A DNA stretch of 64,000 nucleotides, taken from assembly GCA_951813575.1 (NCBI GenBank), contig OX638375.1, positions 62,001 to 126,000 on the forward strand, given 5' to 3'. A model generated the notes under the pieces. The model was not told where the DNA came from. It worked only from the letters and a program-made list of their open reading frames with translations, and did no database searches. The stretch's first letter is position 1. Every line of letters starts with the position of its first letter. The position numbers and the translations under genes are program-made. Shown in pieces: positions 24,379 through 33,387 of the stretch. This DNA is from Candidatus Binatia bacterium. GTDB taxonomy: Bacteria > Desulfobacterota > Binatia > UBA9968 > JAJDTQ01.

Positions 24379-25344
24379 ATGCATGAGAAGATCGTCTATT
24401 TGAACGGCAGCTTCGTGCCCGAGAGCGAGGCCAAGGTATCCGTCCTCGACATGGGGTTCCATGCCGGCGACGGCGTCTACGACGTGACCCGCACCTTCCG
24501 GCACAAGCCGTTCAAGCTGAAGGAGCACAACGACCGGCTGTTCCGCTCGTTGAAGTATACCCGCATCGACTGCGGCATGTCCCAGGAGGAGATGGAGGCG
24601 GCGGCGCTGGAGGTGCTCGAGCGCAACCGGGACCTGCTGGGTCCGGACGACGACTACGCCATCTGGCAGGTGATCAGCCGGGGTCCGCGCTCTTCCACGG
24701 GCCCCCGCCGCAACAACGACGCCACCGTGGCCATCTACTGCATGGACGTGGACTTCACCGGGTTCTGCCGCCATTACGTCGAGGGGGTCACCATCATCGT
24801 GCCCGCCACCCGGCGCATTCCGCCCCAGTGCCTGGAGTCCAAGGCCAAGATCACCAACAAGATGAACCACATCATCGCCACCTTCGAGGCCCGGCAGGCG
24901 GACCCCAAGGCCATCCCGCTGATGCTGGACCTCGACGGCAACATCGCCGAGAGCAACGCCCACAACTTCTTCGCGGTCATCGACGGGAAGGTCTACACGC
25001 CGGGCTCCAAGAACGTGCTGGGCGGCATCACCCGCGCGGTGCTCGGAGAGTTGTCCGACCGGCTCGACATGGAGGTGGAGGAGACCAACCTGACGCCCTA
25101 CGACTGCCTCAACGCCGACGAGGCCTTCCTCACCAGCACCAGCCCCACCATCGTGCCCATCAGGAGCATCAACGGCGTCGGCTTTCCGTATGACGTGCCC
25201 GGGCCGGTAACCCTGCGGCTGCTCAAGGGATGGTCCGATCTCGTGGGAATCGACATCGTCGGCCAGGCCATCGACCACATGGGGGAGGAGAAGGACGAGT
25301 TGATGGCCGCGTGGAACGAGAAGCAGGCCGCGCTGGGGCTGTAG
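24379..25344 (+). CDS. Class IV aminotransferase (branched-chain or D-amino-acid type)
   Basis: A 321-residue PLP enzyme; GGAGG precedes overlapping GTG/ATG starts, and I use the ATG at 24379. The fold-type IV pattern is clear: YLNGSFVPESEAKVSVLDMGFHAGDGVYD, a lysine-rich ITNKMNHI segment with the likely Schiff-base Lys, LDLDGNIAESNAHNFFAV and GGITRAVLGEL. Such enzymes transaminate branched-chain, D- or aromatic amino acids. It sits seven bases before the DUF368 gene. The exact substrate class is undecided. Confidence 0.82.
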   Translation: MHEKIVYLNGSFVPESEAKVSVLDMGFHAGDGVYDVTRTFRHKPFKLKEHNDRLFRSLKYTRIDCGMSQEEMEAAALEVLERNRDLLGPDDDYAIWQVISRGPRSSTGPRRNNDATVAIYCMDVDFTGFCRHYVEGVTIIVPATRRIPPQCLESKAKITNKMNHIIATFEARQADPKAIPLMLDLDGNIAESNAHNFFAVIDGKVYTPGSKNVLGGITRAVLGELSDRLDMEVEETNLTPYDCLNADEAFLTSTSPTIVPIRSINGVGFPYDVPGPVTLRLLKGWSDLVGIDIVGQAIDHMGEEKDELMAAWNEKQAALGL

Positions 25345-25351
25345 CGGCAGC

Positions 25352-26290
25352 GTGGCCGCCACCAACCGCCCGCCCCGCGGGCTGAGGCATTACCTTTACG
25401 TCGCCTTCTCCGGCCTGACCATGGGCGCCGCCGACGTCGTCCCCGGCGTCTCGGGCGGCACCATGGCGTTCATCATGGGCATCTACGAGGAGCTCGTGGA
25501 CGCCCTCAAGACGTTCAACTGGCGGTTGCTGCTCATGCTGGTGCGCCTGCGCCTCCGCGAAGCGGTCACCGCTGTTCCCTGGCGCTTCCTGGCGGTGCTC
25601 GGCGCCGGCATCGCCGCCGCCGTCCTGGTCCTGGCCGGCCCCGTCGGCTGGCTGCTGGACCACCATCCGGTGCCGCTGTTCGCTTTCTTCCTGGGACTTG
25701 TCCTGGCCAGCATCGTGACCGTGGCCGCGCGGTTGCGCTGGTCCGTGACCGCCGTGCTGTGCCTGCTGCTTGGCGCCTCGGCCGCCTGGTGGCTGGTGGG
25801 GCTGGTTCCCAGGGACATGCCCCACGACGCGGTCACGCTCTTCCTGAGCGGGGCCGCCGCCATCACCGCGATGATGCTGCCCGGCATCTCCGGCTCCTTC
25901 ATCCTCCTGGTCCTGGGCCAGTACGAGTTCGCTATCGATGCCGTCCGCGACCGGGACTTCCTCGCCATCCTGCCTCTGGTCAAGGGCGCCATATGCGGTA
26001 TCCTGCCGTTCGTGCGGATCCTGAGCTGGCTTCTGCGCCGGCACCACCAGATTACCATCGCGCTCCTCATCGGCTTCATGGCCGGATCGCTGCGGAAGGT
26101 CTGGCCGTTCAAGGCGTTCGTGCCGGGGCAGGGCGAAGGATCGGCCTTCCGGGAAATCAACGTGCTGCCGGCGGTGGACGGTGCCTTCTGGCTGGCGGCG
26201 GGTTTGTGTGTCCTTGGATTCCTGTTGGTGCTTGGCTTGAACCGGATGGCTCAGACAAGAAGGCTGGACATTGACAGGGAACTCAGCTAA
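25352..26290 (+). CDS. DUF368 membrane protein (undecaprenyl-phosphate translocase family)
   Basis: A 312-residue protein from a GTG, with about eight hydrophobic segments. The DUF368 signature GAADVVPGVSGGTMAFIMGIYE is near residue 25, and a repeat-like GAAAITAMMLPGISGSFILLVLGQYE comes later; both GxSG-containing hairpins are diagnostic. Members of this family (PopT) were shown to recycle undecaprenyl phosphate across the membrane for wall synthesis, so that role is assigned by family. Its start is seven bases after the aminotransferase stop. Confidence 0.85.
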   Translation: MAATNRPPRGLRHYLYVAFSGLTMGAADVVPGVSGGTMAFIMGIYEELVDALKTFNWRLLLMLVRLRLREAVTAVPWRFLAVLGAGIAAAVLVLAGPVGWLLDHHPVPLFAFFLGLVLASIVTVAARLRWSVTAVLCLLLGASAAWWLVGLVPRDMPHDAVTLFLSGAAAITAMMLPGISGSFILLVLGQYEFAIDAVRDRDFLAILPLVKGAICGILPFVRILSWLLRRHHQITIALLIGFMAGSLRKVWPFKAFVPGQGEGSAFREINVLPAVDGAFWLAAGLCVLGFLLVLGLNRMAQTRRLDIDRELS

Positions 26291-26293
26291 TAA

Positions 26294-26309
26294 GATTATC
26301 TGATTATCT
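26294..26309 (+). promoter_or_regulatory. Tandem 8-nt repeat before the toxin-antitoxin genes
   Basis: GATTATCT occurs twice in direct succession (26294-26301, 26302-26309), ending 11 bp before the antitoxin ATG. It is AT-rich in a GC-rich setting. Phd-type antitoxins bind repeats near their own promoter, so this may be an autoregulatory site. Confidence 0.35.
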
Positions 26310-26320
26310 GCGGAGGCATC

Positions 26321-26599
26321 ATGGCACAAACACTCACTGTGACCGAGGTTGCTCGTAACTTTGCAGAGTACATCAACCGCGTTTCTTATCGGGGCGAGAA
26401 TTTCGTGCTTGTACGCGGCAACAAGCCGGTGGCTGAACTACGTCCGGTGCCCGCAGGTAAGAAACTCGCGGAACTTCCCTCGCTGCTGGCGTCGCTACCG
26501 CATCTTTCGCCGGCTGAAGCCACTCAACTTTCCGATGACCTCGCGGCAGCCCGCGAGGAATTCGCTCGTGTCGAGGTCCGTGACCCGTGGGAGTCTTGA
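26321..26599 (+). CDS. Phd/YefM-family antitoxin
   Basis: A 92-residue protein with GGAGG before the ATG. The N-terminal DNA-binding half has the Phd pattern: TVTEVARNFAEYINRVSYRGENFVLVRGNKPVAELRPV. The C-terminal half is acidic and helical (SDDLAAAREEFARVEV), the part that would wrap the toxin. It overlaps the VapC-like toxin gene by 13 bases. It should neutralise the toxin and repress the operon. Confidence 0.85.
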   Translation: MAQTLTVTEVARNFAEYINRVSYRGENFVLVRGNKPVAELRPVPAGKKLAELPSLLASLPHLSPAEATQLSDDLAAAREEFARVEVRDPWES

Positions 26600-27000
26600 T
26601 CGATACCAGCGTCCTGATCGAATTCGAGCGGGGCCGTCTCAACCTGGAACCCCACCTTGGCGGGCGCGGACAGGAAGAGTTCTACCTCTCAGTGATCACG
26701 GCCAGCGAGCTACTCCACGGTGTCCATCGCGCCGTAGACTCGCAGATTCGCATGAAACGGTCTGCGTTTGTCGAAGCGTTGCTGGAGCGTTTTCCGTTGC
26801 TGCCTGTAGATCTGGCGTCCGCGCGAACACACGCCCAGGTTTGGGCAGAGCTGGCCGGAGCAGGGAAGATGATCGGCGCGAATGATCTCTGGATTGCTGC
26901 CACGGCCCTTGCCCACGGTCTGACGATGGTCACAGCCAATGTTCGCGAGTTTGAGCGGGTTCCCGGTTTGGTCGTCGAGATTTGGGCAGAACCCGTCTAG
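26587..27000 (+). CDS. vapC: VapC-like PIN-domain toxin ribonuclease
   Basis: A 137-residue PIN protein starting at a GTG inside the antitoxin gene. The acidic active-site residues are present: Asp6 in LIDTSVLIEFERG, Glu41 in ASELLHGVHRA and Asp100 in GANDLWIAATALAHGL, followed by TANVREFERVPGL, the fourth conserved block. VapC toxins cut specific tRNAs or rRNA with Mg2+. All residues look intact, so the module is probably active. Confidence 0.9.
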   Translation: MGVLIDTSVLIEFERGRLNLEPHLGGRGQEEFYLSVITASELLHGVHRAVDSQIRMKRSAFVEALLERFPLLPVDLASARTHAQVWAELAGAGKMIGANDLWIAATALAHGLTMVTANVREFERVPGLVVEIWAEPV

Positions 27001-27152
27001 GATTCCATTCCAGTTCGTTGGCTAACTTTGCTGGGTTGAAGGCACCCGGTGCACGGTGGCGTTGTGGCGTGACACGAGCCTATCGAGACTTCCTGACTGC
27101 GGCAACGCGATCCAGCCCTCCTCCGCGGCTAGGCGCTTCCTGAAGGGCGGCA

Positions 27153-27839
27153 TCAGGGATTGCTTTGCAGACCCAGGTACGCGTCGGCGTACCGCTGTCC
27201 GAGAATCCGTAGCGAGCGGGCGTCGTAGTGCAGGTTGTCGCCCTTGTCGTTCAGGCCCTCGCCGCTGACGAAGGCGGAGTAGGGGAGGGCGTCGGGGATC
27301 TTGCGCAGTTCGGCGTTGACCGTGCGGTAGTGCGGGAAATCGGGCCTTTCGGAGAGGTATGCTCCAAGTTCGCCTACGATCACCGGCAGCGACGGGGCGT
27401 CGAGTCGTTCCCTCAGCGCCGTCCCCATGGCGGTGAACCTCTGCGAGTAGCTGGATGCGCCCGCCTCGGACTTGGAGTCGTGCTCTCCCTGGTGCCACAG
27501 CACGGCCTTGAGGGTGCCGTCCCGGGCGGCCTCGCGGGCGGCGGCCATGGCGCCTTCGTAGAGGTCGGCGCCGGGCATCCAACGTTCGAGAGGGGTGGAG
27601 CCCACGGCCCGGGGCACCAAGCCGATGTCCCGTTCCGGGTCGGCGTCCAGCACCGTGCGAGCGAAGCTCATGGCCAGGCCGATACCCGCGGTGGGCCGGT
27701 CGTGGTGCAGGGGTTCCTCGGCGATGGTCCAGCGGCCGTCCTGGAATGCGCGGATGCGTTCGTCGCGGATGGGCTCCACGTCTTCCAGGAGCCCGCGGCC
27801 GGCCATGTTGGACTGGCCCATGAGGAGGAAGATGTCCAT
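27153..27839 (-). CDS. SGNH-type carbohydrate esterase (sialate O-acetylesterase-like)
   Basis: A 228-residue protein. The nucleophile block MGQSNMAGRG is near residue 7, VLWHQGEHD lies in the middle, and DNLHYDARSLRILGQRYADAYL near the end supplies the Asp-x-x-His pair (NLHYD here). This is the DUF303/CE6 sialate-O-acetylesterase-like group, which removes acetyl groups from sugars. There is no signal peptide. It lies downstream of the cyclodeaminase-like gene on the same strand (18 bp). The 152 bp between it and the vapC gene contain no gene. Confidence 0.78.
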   Translation of the reverse strand: MDIFLLMGQSNMAGRGLLEDVEPIRDERIRAFQDGRWTIAEEPLHHDRPTAGIGLAMSFARTVLDADPERDIGLVPRAVGSTPLERWMPGADLYEGAMAAAREAARDGTLKAVLWHQGEHDSKSEAGASSYSQRFTAMGTALRERLDAPSLPVIVGELGAYLSERPDFPHYRTVNAELRKIPDALPYSAFVSGEGLNDKGDNLHYDARSLRILGQRYADAYLGLQSNP

Positions 27840-27857
27840 GGTTTGTGGAGGGATGAT

Positions 27858-28844
27858 TCAGTAGGGCAGCCTGGTCCCGGCCCCTTCTTCCAAGGCTTTC
27901 CGGTACAGCCACGCGGCCAGCGAGATGTCCTGGTTCACCAGGCCGATGGCGCGCATGAAAATCCGTTCCCGGTCGTCCTCCCGGCCGGGGACCTTGCCCG
28001 ACAGGACGTCGGGGATCTCGGCGTAGACGTCGTCTCGGGTGAGGAAACCTTCCCTCAACATCCTGTCTACGTCCGACTTCTTCTTGCACTGTGCCCAACT
28101 GTCCACCACGAACTTGCCCATTCCCTTGTACGCGGCGTTCTCGAGTTCCTGGTGTTTGCCGATGGAGTAGACGAAGGCGCCTTCGGAGATCCATTCCTGC
28201 TTGACGAAGGGCTCGGAGGTGGTGGTGGCGGACACCACCAGGTCCGCGCCGTCCAGCGCCTCCGGGGCGGTGTCGCAGGGGACGATGTTCAGGTCCAGCT
28301 CTTCGCCGACCTCCCGGGCGAAGGCCTCCCGGGTCTCGGGGCGGCGGGACAGCACCCGCACCTCCTTGAGGTCGAAGGCGCGCGCCATGACCGGCACGGT
28401 GGCGCTGGCGGTGTCGCCGACGCCCAGCATGGCCATCACCGAGGCGCCCTGGCGCGAGAGGCTCTGGCAGGCCACGGTGGCGGCGGCGCCGGTCCTCACC
28501 GAATGGCACCAGTCCTCGTCCATGATGGCGGTGACCTCGCCGCCCTGCCGGTCGCTCAGGATGAGGATGCGCCGGGGGCCCTGTGGCGGCCGTGAGGGGT
28601 CGCGGCTTCCGCCCGCGGCCTTGATGGCGCGGAAGCGGAACCCGGCGGCGGCGTCCAGCGAGCAGCCGGTGACCCAATACTGCCAGCCCTGCTCGGGCTT
28701 CACCGCGAGATCTTCCGGAACGGACCAGCCCACGCGTCCGGCGCTGTGGTCCTGCAGCGCGGACTTGACGATGTCGATGGCCTCGCCCAGGTCGAGGAGG
28801 CGCTTCACGTCGTCGTTGGACAGATAAAGGATTCCGTTGGCCAT
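27858..28844 (-). CDS. Ornithine cyclodeaminase/mu-crystallin-family protein, copy 1
   Basis: A 328-residue protein with the family layout: substrate-binding half with AIKAAGGSRDP (Lys) and SVRTGAAATVACQ (Arg), then a Rossmann half with MLGVGDTASATVPVMA. The ending RAIGLVNQDISLAAWLYRKALEEG corresponds to the family's C-terminal helix. Known members form proline from ornithine, make or reduce cyclic imines, or dehydrogenate N-substituted amino acids. It differs in length and ending from the other four copies in this window, and its neighbours are an esterase and an M24 peptidase. Confidence 0.82.
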   Translation of the reverse strand: MANGILYLSNDDVKRLLDLGEAIDIVKSALQDHSAGRVGWSVPEDLAVKPEQGWQYWVTGCSLDAAAGFRFRAIKAAGGSRDPSRPPQGPRRILILSDRQGGEVTAIMDEDWCHSVRTGAAATVACQSLSRQGASVMAMLGVGDTASATVPVMARAFDLKEVRVLSRRPETREAFAREVGEELDLNIVPCDTAPEALDGADLVVSATTTSEPFVKQEWISEGAFVYSIGKHQELENAAYKGMGKFVVDSWAQCKKKSDVDRMLREGFLTRDDVYAEIPDVLSGKVPGREDDRERIFMRAIGLVNQDISLAAWLYRKALEEGAGTRLPY

Positions 28845-28884
28845 GGCGTTCCCCGGCTATCGCGGGCCCCGCGGCCCGGCCGCT

Positions 28885-30021
28885 TCAGTGTTCGATGATG
28901 TGGAGCCGTTCGGCTCCGGCGGTCAGGGGCTCGGCTCCGTCCGCCGTGATGAATACGTCCTCTTCCAGATGGATGGAGGCCCCCGGGATGCGCACCTTTG
29001 GCTCGATGGCGAGCACCATGCCCGCCTCCACGTTGCGGACCTCGGCCTCGCTGATGGACGGCGGTTCGGCCCTTGCCATTCCGATGCCGTGTCCGATGCG
29101 TTTGGGGCTGTCCACCTCGGGGTAGCCGTTTCGCTTCAACTCGGTGTTGGCCGTCCGCGGGATCTCGGCGATGGGTGTCCCCGGCTTCATCACCTTCTTG
29201 CATTCCTGGATCAGGTGCAGCGCCAGTCCGTGCTCCTTGATCTGGTCCGCGCTCGCCGCGCCGAAGACCGCCTGGCGGGTGATGTCGCCGTAGTAGCCCT
29301 CGTAGCAGGCGCCGAAGTCCGCGATCAGGCGGTCGCCCTTCTCGTAGCGGCGGTCGTCGTACTTGGTGGAGGCATTCAGCATGAGGAAGCCGGGATGGCG
29401 CGGATGGGCGCCTTCCTGGGTCATGGCGATGTAGAGGCGTTCGGCCACCTCCCGGCGGGTGACCCCGGCCTTCAGGTCCGGCAGGATGCGGTCGAAGGCG
29501 CTTACCGAGATGTCGCAGGCCTTGCGCATGTTCTCCATCTCCCGCGGGCTCTTGTAGAGCCGCTGGTCGGTCAGGGCCGCGGAGCCGTCCTCGATCTTGG
29601 CCTTGGGCAGCGCCTCGGTGAGCTGGGTGAGATAGTTGACCGGGAAGCCCAGCCGCTGGTCGTCGTCCAGCTCGAACCCCAGCTTCGCGGAACCGTATCC
29701 CATGTCGTTCAGTATTTCGCTCAGCATCTCACGCGGAAAGGGCACGTCCACGTAGCTCCGCACCTCGCCGAACCAGGGCAGCGCCTCGGCCTTGGTCTTG
29801 TTGTTGCCGTACACCAGCGCGAAGGGCTTGCCTTCCCTGGGGATGAAGCAGATCTCGGGCCGCATCAGGTGGTCGAACTGGTAGCTGACGAGGCCGGTGA
29901 AGTACCAGAAGTTGTCGCGGCCCGAGGCCACGATGAGGTCCAGCTCGTCCCGCTCCATGAGCCGCTGCAGCTCCTGGTGGCGTGATTCGTACTCTTCCTG
30001 GGGAAACGGTGCTTCGATCAT
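28885..30021 (-). CDS. M24-family metallopeptidase (Xaa-Pro peptidase-like)
   Basis: A 378-residue creatinase/aminopeptidase-P fold protein; GGAGGG precedes the ATG. The C-terminal metal ligands are all visible: two Asp in LIADFGACYEGYYGDITRQ, His in GHGIGMARAEPP, Glu in AIEPKVRIPG and Glu in IHLEEDVFIT. The N-terminal domain has FWYFTGLVSYQFDHL. Members cleave X-Pro dipeptides or hydrolyse creatine-like amides. It is upstream of the cyclodeaminase copy (40 bp) on the same strand. Confidence 0.85.
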   Translation of the reverse strand: MIEAPFPQEEYESRHQELQRLMERDELDLIVASGRDNFWYFTGLVSYQFDHLMRPEICFIPREGKPFALVYGNNKTKAEALPWFGEVRSYVDVPFPREMLSEILNDMGYGSAKLGFELDDDQRLGFPVNYLTQLTEALPKAKIEDGSAALTDQRLYKSPREMENMRKACDISVSAFDRILPDLKAGVTRREVAERLYIAMTQEGAHPRHPGFLMLNASTKYDDRRYEKGDRLIADFGACYEGYYGDITRQAVFGAASADQIKEHGLALHLIQECKKVMKPGTPIAEIPRTANTELKRNGYPEVDSPKRIGHGIGMARAEPPSISEAEVRNVEAGMVLAIEPKVRIPGASIHLEEDVFITADGAEPLTAGAERLHIIEH

Positions 30022-30144
30022 CCGGGACCCTCCGGGTTTGGGTTGTGGTCGGAAGGCTGGAACATATCAAGGCGCGGTGGGGGCCGCAAACAACACTTCG
30101 GGTGCCGGTTATGGATGCGGCGCCGCCCCGCCACGCCGCCTGGA

Positions 30145-30163
30145 CCCCGGATCAAGTCCGGGG
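30145..30163. repeat. Palindromic REP-like unit
   Basis: CCCCGGA (30145-30151) and TCCGGGG (30157-30163) form a 7-bp inverted repeat around TCAAG, within the longer phrase TGGACCCCGGATCAAGTC, a form common in dispersed bacterial palindromes. Its right arm is the start of the tandem array that follows. Confidence 0.65.
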
Positions 30164-30236
30164 AGACGATGTGGGCTCCGGGGAGACGATGTGGGCTCCG
30201 GGGAGACGATGTGAGGTCCGGGGAGACGATGTGGGG
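30157..30236. repeat. Tandem array of four 20-nt units
   Basis: The unit TCCGGGGAGACGATGTGGGC occurs four times without spacers (starts at 30157, 30177, 30197, 30217); copies 1 and 2 are identical and copies 3 and 4 differ in the last four bases. The array lies between the M24 peptidase and asnS genes, both on the minus strand. It is not a CRISPR because there are no spacers. The region 30022-30264 holds no other gene. Confidence 0.9.
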
Positions 30237-30264
30237 TCTCCGGGATGACGGAGGATGGCCGCTC

Positions 30265-31653
30265 TCAGAACTCGGCGAAGCCTGGGACACGGGGGAAGGG
30301 GATGACGTCGCGGATGTTGCCCATGCCGGTCATGAACTGGACCAGGCGCTCGAAGCCCAGGCCGAAGCCGGCGTGGGGCGCCGAGCCGTAGCGCCGCAGC
30401 TCCAGGTACCACCAGTATTCCTCTTCCGGCAGGCCGCACTCGCGGATCCGCTGCCGGAGCTGCGTCAGGCGGTGCTCCCGCTGCGAGCCGCCGATGATCT
30501 CGCCGATCTTGGGCACCAGCACGTCCATGGCCGCCACGGTGCGCTCGTCGTCGTTGAGGTACATGTAGAACGCCTTGATCTCCTTGGGATAGTCGATGAC
30601 GATGACCGGCCGCCCCACGTGCTCTTCCACGATGTAGCGCTCGTGCTCGCTCTGGAGGTTGACGCCCCATGACACCGGGTACTCGAAGGAGCGGCCGGAA
30701 CGCTGGAGGATGTCCACCGCCTCGGTGTAGGTCATGCGCTCGAAGGGCTGTTCCACGATGTGCGCGAGGGTCTCCAGCACCGTCTGGTCGATGCGCTCGT
30801 TGAAAAACGCCATGTCGTCGGGACAGCTCTCCAGCACGTCCCGGGTGACGTCCTTCAGGAACGCCTCGGCCAGGTCCATGTTCCCCTGGATGTCGCAGAA
30901 GGCCATTTCCGGCTCCACCATCCAGAACTCCGCCAGGTGCCGGCTGGTGTTGGAGTTCTCCGAGCGGAAGGTGGGTCCGAAGGTGTAGACGTTGGTCATG
31001 GCCAGGGCGGCGATCTCCGCCTCGAGCTGGCCGGACACCGTGAGCCGGGCCTCCTTGCCGAAGAAGTCCTGGGCGTAGTCCACGCCGCCGGATTCCGTGC
31101 GCGGCGTCCGGTCCGGGTCCAGCGCGGACACCCGGAACATCTCGCCGGCGCCCTCGCAGTCGGAAAGGGTGATGATGGGAGCGTGGAGGTGGATGAAGCT
31201 CCGCCGCTGAAAGAAGTCGTGGATGGCCCGGGCGGCGGCGTTCCGCACCCGCATCACCGCGCCGAAGGTGTTGGTGCGCATGCGCAGGTGCCCCAGGGTG
31301 CGCAGGAACTCGAAGCTGTGGCGCTTCTTCTGGAGCGGATAGTCTTCGTCCGAGTGGCCCACCACCTCCACCCGCCGCGCCTGGATCTCGAAGCGCTGCC
31401 CCTTGCCCGGCGACTCCACCAGCCGGCCGTCCACGCGCACGCAGGAGCCGGTGGTGAGCTTGTGGATCTCGGCTTCGTAGTTGGCGAGCTCCGGCGCGGC
31501 CACGGCCTGGATGCCGGACATGCAGGAGCCGTCCGAGATGTCGAGGAAGGAGACGTTCTTGCTGTGGCGCACGGTGCGAAGCCACCCCTCCACGGTCACG
31601 TCGGTGTCGGCTACGCCGCCGTCGAGCAGGTCCTTGATCCGTTCTTTCGTCAT
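30265..31653 (-). CDS. asnS: Asparaginyl-tRNA synthetase
   Basis: A 462-residue class II synthetase. The N-terminal OB-fold anticodon domain has [21 protein letters not shown]; motif 2 is [21 protein letters not shown]-like (RSEN and RHLAEFWM), and motif 3 is [12 protein letters not shown]. The pattern SGQLEAEI and PAFCDIQ-region wording match AsnS rather than AspS. It charges tRNA-Asn in the cytoplasm. Its GGAGG is about 12 bases before the ATG. It has no operon partner that explains it. Confidence 0.93.
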   Translation of the reverse strand: MTKERIKDLLDGGVADTDVTVEGWLRTVRHSKNVSFLDISDGSCMSGIQAVAAPELANYEAEIHKLTTGSCVRVDGRLVESPGKGQRFEIQARRVEVVGHSDEDYPLQKKRHSFEFLRTLGHLRMRTNTFGAVMRVRNAAARAIHDFFQRRSFIHLHAPIITLSDCEGAGEMFRVSALDPDRTPRTESGGVDYAQDFFGKEARLTVSGQLEAEIAALAMTNVYTFGPTFRSENSNTSRHLAEFWMVEPEMAFCDIQGNMDLAEAFLKDVTRDVLESCPDDMAFFNERIDQTVLETLAHIVEQPFERMTYTEAVDILQRSGRSFEYPVSWGVNLQSEHERYIVEEHVGRPVIVIDYPKEIKAFYMYLNDDERTVAAMDVLVPKIGEIIGGSQREHRLTQLRQRIRECGLPEEEYWWYLELRRYGSAPHAGFGLGFERLVQFMTGMGNIRDVIPFPRVPGFAEF

Positions 31654-31709
31654 GGCTCTTCACCGCCTCCTTTCCGAGTGCTCACCTTCGTGTTGCGCGG
31701 CCGGCGCGG

Positions 31710-32423
31710 CTACATCCCCAACCTCAGGACCATGCGGAGGGCCAGGAGCGTCACGATCCACTTGAGGACCGTGCGGAACACGGTCTCCGGAACCCGCGCG
31801 CGCAGGGCGGTGCCCACGTAGGAGCCCAACGTCGTGCTCGCCACCATGCCGGCGATCAGATAAAGGTACGGCGCAAACGCGAATCCAAGCAAGAAGAAAG
31901 TGGACACCTTGATGACGTGCACCGCGGTCATCTGGATGGCGTGGGTGTTGACGAGACGGTCCCGGGGAAGCCCCTCGCGGATCAGGAACGGCATGTTGAT
32001 GGGTCCCACCACGCCCACGAACAGCGACAGAAAGGTCTGCACCCCGCCCACGAAGGCGAACTTTCCCGGAATTCGCGGCACGCTTTGGATCTCCGGCGCC
32101 CAGGTGATGAGCAGGATGAAGCACCCGATGACGACGGGCAGGTACTCCGAGTCGATGTCCACCAGCAGCACAGAGCCCAGCGAGGCGCCCAGCACCGCGC
32201 CCACGACGAAGGGCAGGAAGAAGGTCCACACCACGTGCCGCAGGCCGAACAGCGCACGGGTGAGGTTGCTGAAGATCTGGACCATCCCGTGCACCGGTAT
32301 GATGGCGAACGTCGGGATGAGTCCCGGCATGACGGAGATGAGCAGGATGCCGCCGCCCAGGCCTACCACGGCAGCCGTGACGGAGGCGACGAAGGCCACG
32401 AAGATGAGGAAGAGTTCAGTCAC
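31710..32423 (-). CDS. TauE/SafE-family membrane transporter
   Basis: A 237-residue protein with about seven hydrophobic segments from a GTG start. It has the repeated family pattern: AAVVGLGGGILLISVMPGLIP near residue 18 and LSLFVGVVGPINMPFLIREGL in the second half. The family exports or takes up sulfonates, sulfite or related organic anions; the substrate here is unknown. It lies 60 bp after the FAH-family hydrolase on the same strand. Confidence 0.83.
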   Translation of the reverse strand: MTELFLIFVAFVASVTAAVVGLGGGILLISVMPGLIPTFAIIPVHGMVQIFSNLTRALFGLRHVVWTFFLPFVVGAVLGASLGSVLLVDIDSEYLPVVIGCFILLITWAPEIQSVPRIPGKFAFVGGVQTFLSLFVGVVGPINMPFLIREGLPRDRLVNTHAIQMTAVHVIKVSTFFLLGFAFAPYLYLIAGMVASTTLGSYVGTALRARVPETVFRTVLKWIVTLLALRMVLRLGM

Positions 32424-32483
32424 GGCTTCAGCGGCGGGCCGAAAGCGGCCGCCGAGGTTCAGAGCCGCAATGGAGATGGCGCT

Positions 32484-33284
32484 TCAAGAGGGCGTCGCGT
32501 CTTTCTCTCGCACCACGGGATTGCGCAGGGTGCCGATGTGGCTGATTTCGACGGCCACCACGTCGCCGTCCTTCATGTTCTCGGTGGCGCCGTCGGTGCC
32601 CATCCACAGAAGGTCCCCGGGCACCAGGGTGAGGTAGCGGCTCATGGCGCTGATATAGCGGGCGACGCCGAAGATGGCGTCCCTGACGTCGTACTCGCCC
32701 ACGCCCCGCTCGTTCAGCGTGATGGTGACGTGCAGGTCGTCGGGATCGAGGTCGGTGACGATCCAGGGGCCCATGGGCTTGAAGGTGTCGGTGTTCTTGG
32801 CCCGCCACAGGGTGCGGTCCGACTTCTGCCAGGTGCGCTCGCTCACGTCGTTGCCGATGGTGTAGCCGAACACGTAGTCCAGCGCCTCGTCCTCCGGCAC
32901 GTCCCGGCACCGACGGCCGATGACCGCTACCAACTCGCCTTCGTACTGCACCAGCTCCGAGGCGTCTCTGGGGATGACGATGGGGTCTTCGTGGGCCGCC
33001 AGCGCGTTGACTGCGCGGTAGCCCACGTCGGGCTTGGCGGGAAATACCGGTTCCTCGCCGCGTATCTTCGCGGCAAAGGTGACGTGCTCGCGGTAGTTGA
33101 CGCCCGCGGCGTAGAAGGTCGGCGGAACCATCGGCGCCAGCAGCTTGACCTCGCTCAGGGCATGGGTTTCACCGGTGACGGTGTAGTTCTCGAAGGGGCT
33201 GCCCCCGATCACGGTGACGGTGTCCGCGTCGTCGATCATACCGTAGGCGGTCTTGCGGTCGTGTCGGAATCTGCACCACCTCAT
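32484..33284 (-). CDS. Fumarylacetoacetate hydrolase-family protein
   Basis: A 266-residue protein; I start at the ATG at 33284 with AGGAGG upstream rather than the in-frame position 33338. Family landmarks are FYAAGVNYREH, PSVVx-region KPDVGYRAVNALAAHEDPI, the metal ligands in YEGELVAVIGRR (Glu-x-Glu) and VFGYTIGNDVSERTWQ (Asp). These enzymes hydrolyse C-C bonds or decarboxylate/hydrate small acids such as 2-hydroxyhepta-dienedioate in aromatic catabolism. Its C-terminal block MGTDGATENMKDGD is usual. Confidence 0.85.
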   Translation of the reverse strand: MRWCRFRHDRKTAYGMIDDADTVTVIGGSPFENYTVTGETHALSEVKLLAPMVPPTFYAAGVNYREHVTFAAKIRGEEPVFPAKPDVGYRAVNALAAHEDPIVIPRDASELVQYEGELVAVIGRRCRDVPEDEALDYVFGYTIGNDVSERTWQKSDRTLWRAKNTDTFKPMGPWIVTDLDPDDLHVTITLNERGVGEYDVRDAIFGVARYISAMSRYLTLVPGDLLWMGTDGATENMKDGDVVAVEISHIGTLRNPVVREKDATPS

Positions 33285-33355
33285 TCCGGGTCCTCCTTGC
33301 CATGCCATGGATGCGGCTCGCCAATGTTCCCTCGTCACCGACGAGAGGGGATGCC

Positions 33356-33383
33356 TGGATTCCGGACCGAGCCGGGATGACGG
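33356..33383. repeat. REP-like palindromic repeat, second relative
   Basis: TGGATTCCGGACCGAGCCGG followed by GATGACGG resembles the unit at 30141-30163 (same TGGA...CCGGA...CCGG order) and ends with GATGACGG, as 30243-30250 does. It sits just after the prpD stop. A separate hairpin CTCGTC-ACC-GACGAG is at 33331-33345. Confidence 0.55.
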
Positions 33384-33387
33384 TTGC

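Noticed and set aside
30157-30236. CRISPR array
   Set aside because: The 20-nt units are contiguous with no spacers and no cas genes are near.
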